Shown here in pieces: positions 63,233-64,000 of a stretch of 64,000 nucleotides of DNA. The first letter of the stretch is position 1. Every line of letters begins with the position of its first letter. The notes under the pieces were generated by a model, which did no database searches, had not been told where the DNA came from, and was given only the letters and a program-made list of their open reading frames with translations. Origin of the DNA: CACPJA01 sp964629335 (GTDB lineage: Bacteria; Pseudomonadota; Gammaproteobacteria; Steroidobacterales; UBA11654); contig CAZVRH010000001.1 of the NCBI GenBank assembly GCA_964629335.1, positions 24,563-88,562 on the forward strand, in the 5' to 3' direction. A program made the position numbers and the translations under genes.

Positions 63233-64000
63233 TGGTTAGTTTATGTAATCTGTTGTAAGACTGGTCTGCACGATAGCTGGATCTAACTAAGGGGCCTGCG
63301 ACCACTTCTTTTAAACCGATTTGATGTCCTAAAAATTCATAATCTCTAAAAGTTTCTGGACTAATATATTGTTCAACGGGTAGATGGTTCGCAGTGGGTC
63401 TTAAATATTGCCCTAGGGTGAGTATTTCAACACCACAGTTAAATAGATCTGTCATTGCTTGTTTCGTTTCTTCGAAGGTTTCCCCTAAACCAAGCATTAA
63501 TCCAGATTTAGTGATGACGCCTTGTTGAGCAGCATATTCAAGCACTTTAAGAGTCTGCTCATAACCAGACCTAGGATCTCTGACTCGCTGTGTGAGTCTT
63601 TCCACTGTTTCAAGATTTTGTGCAAACACATCTAGGCCTGAGCTCAGTAGAATATCTGCATGCTCTAAATGGCCTCCAAAATCTGGAGAGAGGACTTCAA
63701 CAGTAACCTGTGGACAAAGCGTTTTTGCCTCCACTACACAAGACGCAATATGAGTTGCTCCCCCGTCATCAAGATCGTCTCTATCCACTGAGGTAACAAC
63801 GACATAGTCCAAGTTCATCAAGGCAACAGTTTTGGCCACGTGCAAAGGCTCATTAGTATCAACCCAACCTTTTGGGTTACCTGTATCAACAGCACAAAAC
63901 CGACAGGCTCTAGTACAAACGCTACCCAACACCATCAGCGTCGCCGTTCCGTGATTCCAACACTCTCCAATATTAGGACACTTGGATTCCTCACAGACTG
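63225..64000 (-). CDS. lipA: Lipoyl synthase LipA, 5' end beyond the window
   Basis: Radical-SAM enzyme that inserts two sulfurs into octanoyl-lipoyl domains. The frame stays open to base 64000. Both cluster motifs are visible: the auxiliary C-x4-C-x5-C (CEESKC then PNIGEC, at the window edge) and the radical-SAM CxxxCxxC in CTRACRFC. GGHLEHADILLSSGLDVFAQN and the C-terminal RSSYRADQSYN are family marks. The true start is outside; the internal ATG at 63935 is not it. lipB, its usual neighbour, is about 44 kb away at 18.7 kb. Confidence 0.97.
   Translation of the reverse strand, partial: VCEESKCPNIGECWNHGTATLMVLGSVCTRACRFCAVDTGNPKGWVDTNEPLHVAKTVALMNLDYVVVTSVDRDDLDDGGATHIASCVVEAKTLCPQVTVEVLSPDFGGHLEHADILLSSGLDVFAQNLETVERLTQRVRDPRSGYEQTLKVLEYAAQQGVITKSGLMLGLGETFEETKQAMTDLFNCGVEILTLGQYLRPTANHLPVEQYISPETFRDYEFLGHQIGLKEVVAGPLVRSSYRADQSYNRLHKLTND

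Noticed and set aside
1..64000. CRISPR arrays, insertion sequences, phage genes, integrases, rRNA, riboswitches
   Set aside because: I read both strands for tandem spaced repeats, transposase motifs, rRNA segments and known leader folds and found none; only one tRNA was seen.

Overview
The window is a gene-dense, AT-rich stretch (high-30s percent GC by eye, not counted) of a Gram-negative chromosome. No gene-free interval reaches 300 bases, and no insertion sequence, phage, CRISPR array or plasmid function was found. Gene order is gammaproteobacterial: pth-rplY-prs, prfA-prmC-moeB, gatCAB divergent from mreBCD-mrdA-rodA-mltB-rlpA-dacC-lipB, amgK-murU divergent from lptD-surA-pdxA-rsmA-apaH, and thyA-lgt. 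Close packing, stop-to-stop overlaps and the loss of usual spacer genes suggest a streamlined, probably aquatic or marine oligotroph. A SAR86/OM182/SAR92-like lineage is possible, but I cannot prove it from sequence alone.

Layout. 1-4.3 kb (mostly minus strand): a MetE-core methionine synthase, pth, rplY, prs, tRNA-Gln(UUG) and lolB. 4.2-6.9 kb: prfA, prmC and a MoeB/ThiF enzyme. 7-10.2 kb: gatCAB. 10.3-19.4 kb: the rod-shape and peptidoglycan block, ending with lipB. 19.4-21.1 kb: MurNAc recycling (amgK-murU). 21.1-27.2 kb: LptD, SurA, PdxA, RsmA and ApaH. 27.2-28.9 kb: thyA and lgt.

28.9-48.4 kb is accessory. It holds an exported short-chain dehydrogenase, a secreted Cys-rich protein, an ECF sigma factor with an RskA-like anti-sigma factor, two alpha/beta hydrolases, a GNAT acetyltransferase, a TGSR-motif lipoprotein, a beta-propeller, an M20 peptidase, a GST, a MacAB-like exporter with split parts, a glycine-zipper lipoprotein, MsrA, a TPR/TonB-C protein, an MFS carrier paired with a TRAP-type binding lipoprotein, and MsrPQ.

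48.4-64 kb: DacB; a three-gene 2-oxoacid:acceptor oxidoreductase locus with its own GltD-like flavoprotein; a dihydroorotase; a plus-strand MFS / TauD-family dioxygenase / Tat amidohydrolase operon that looks like an uncharacterised catabolic pathway; and a minus-strand run of lipA (cut by the window edge), M48 peptidase, rhomboid, exported methyltransferase and ENPP-like phosphodiesterase.

The common theme is envelope construction and repair: rod elongation, wall trimming and recycling, LPS and lipoprotein assembly, and periplasmic methionine repair. The best candidates for undescribed biology are the 56.1-59.7 kb operon, the aerobic 2-oxoacid oxidoreductase locus, and the exported SDR / sigma-factor neighbourhood.
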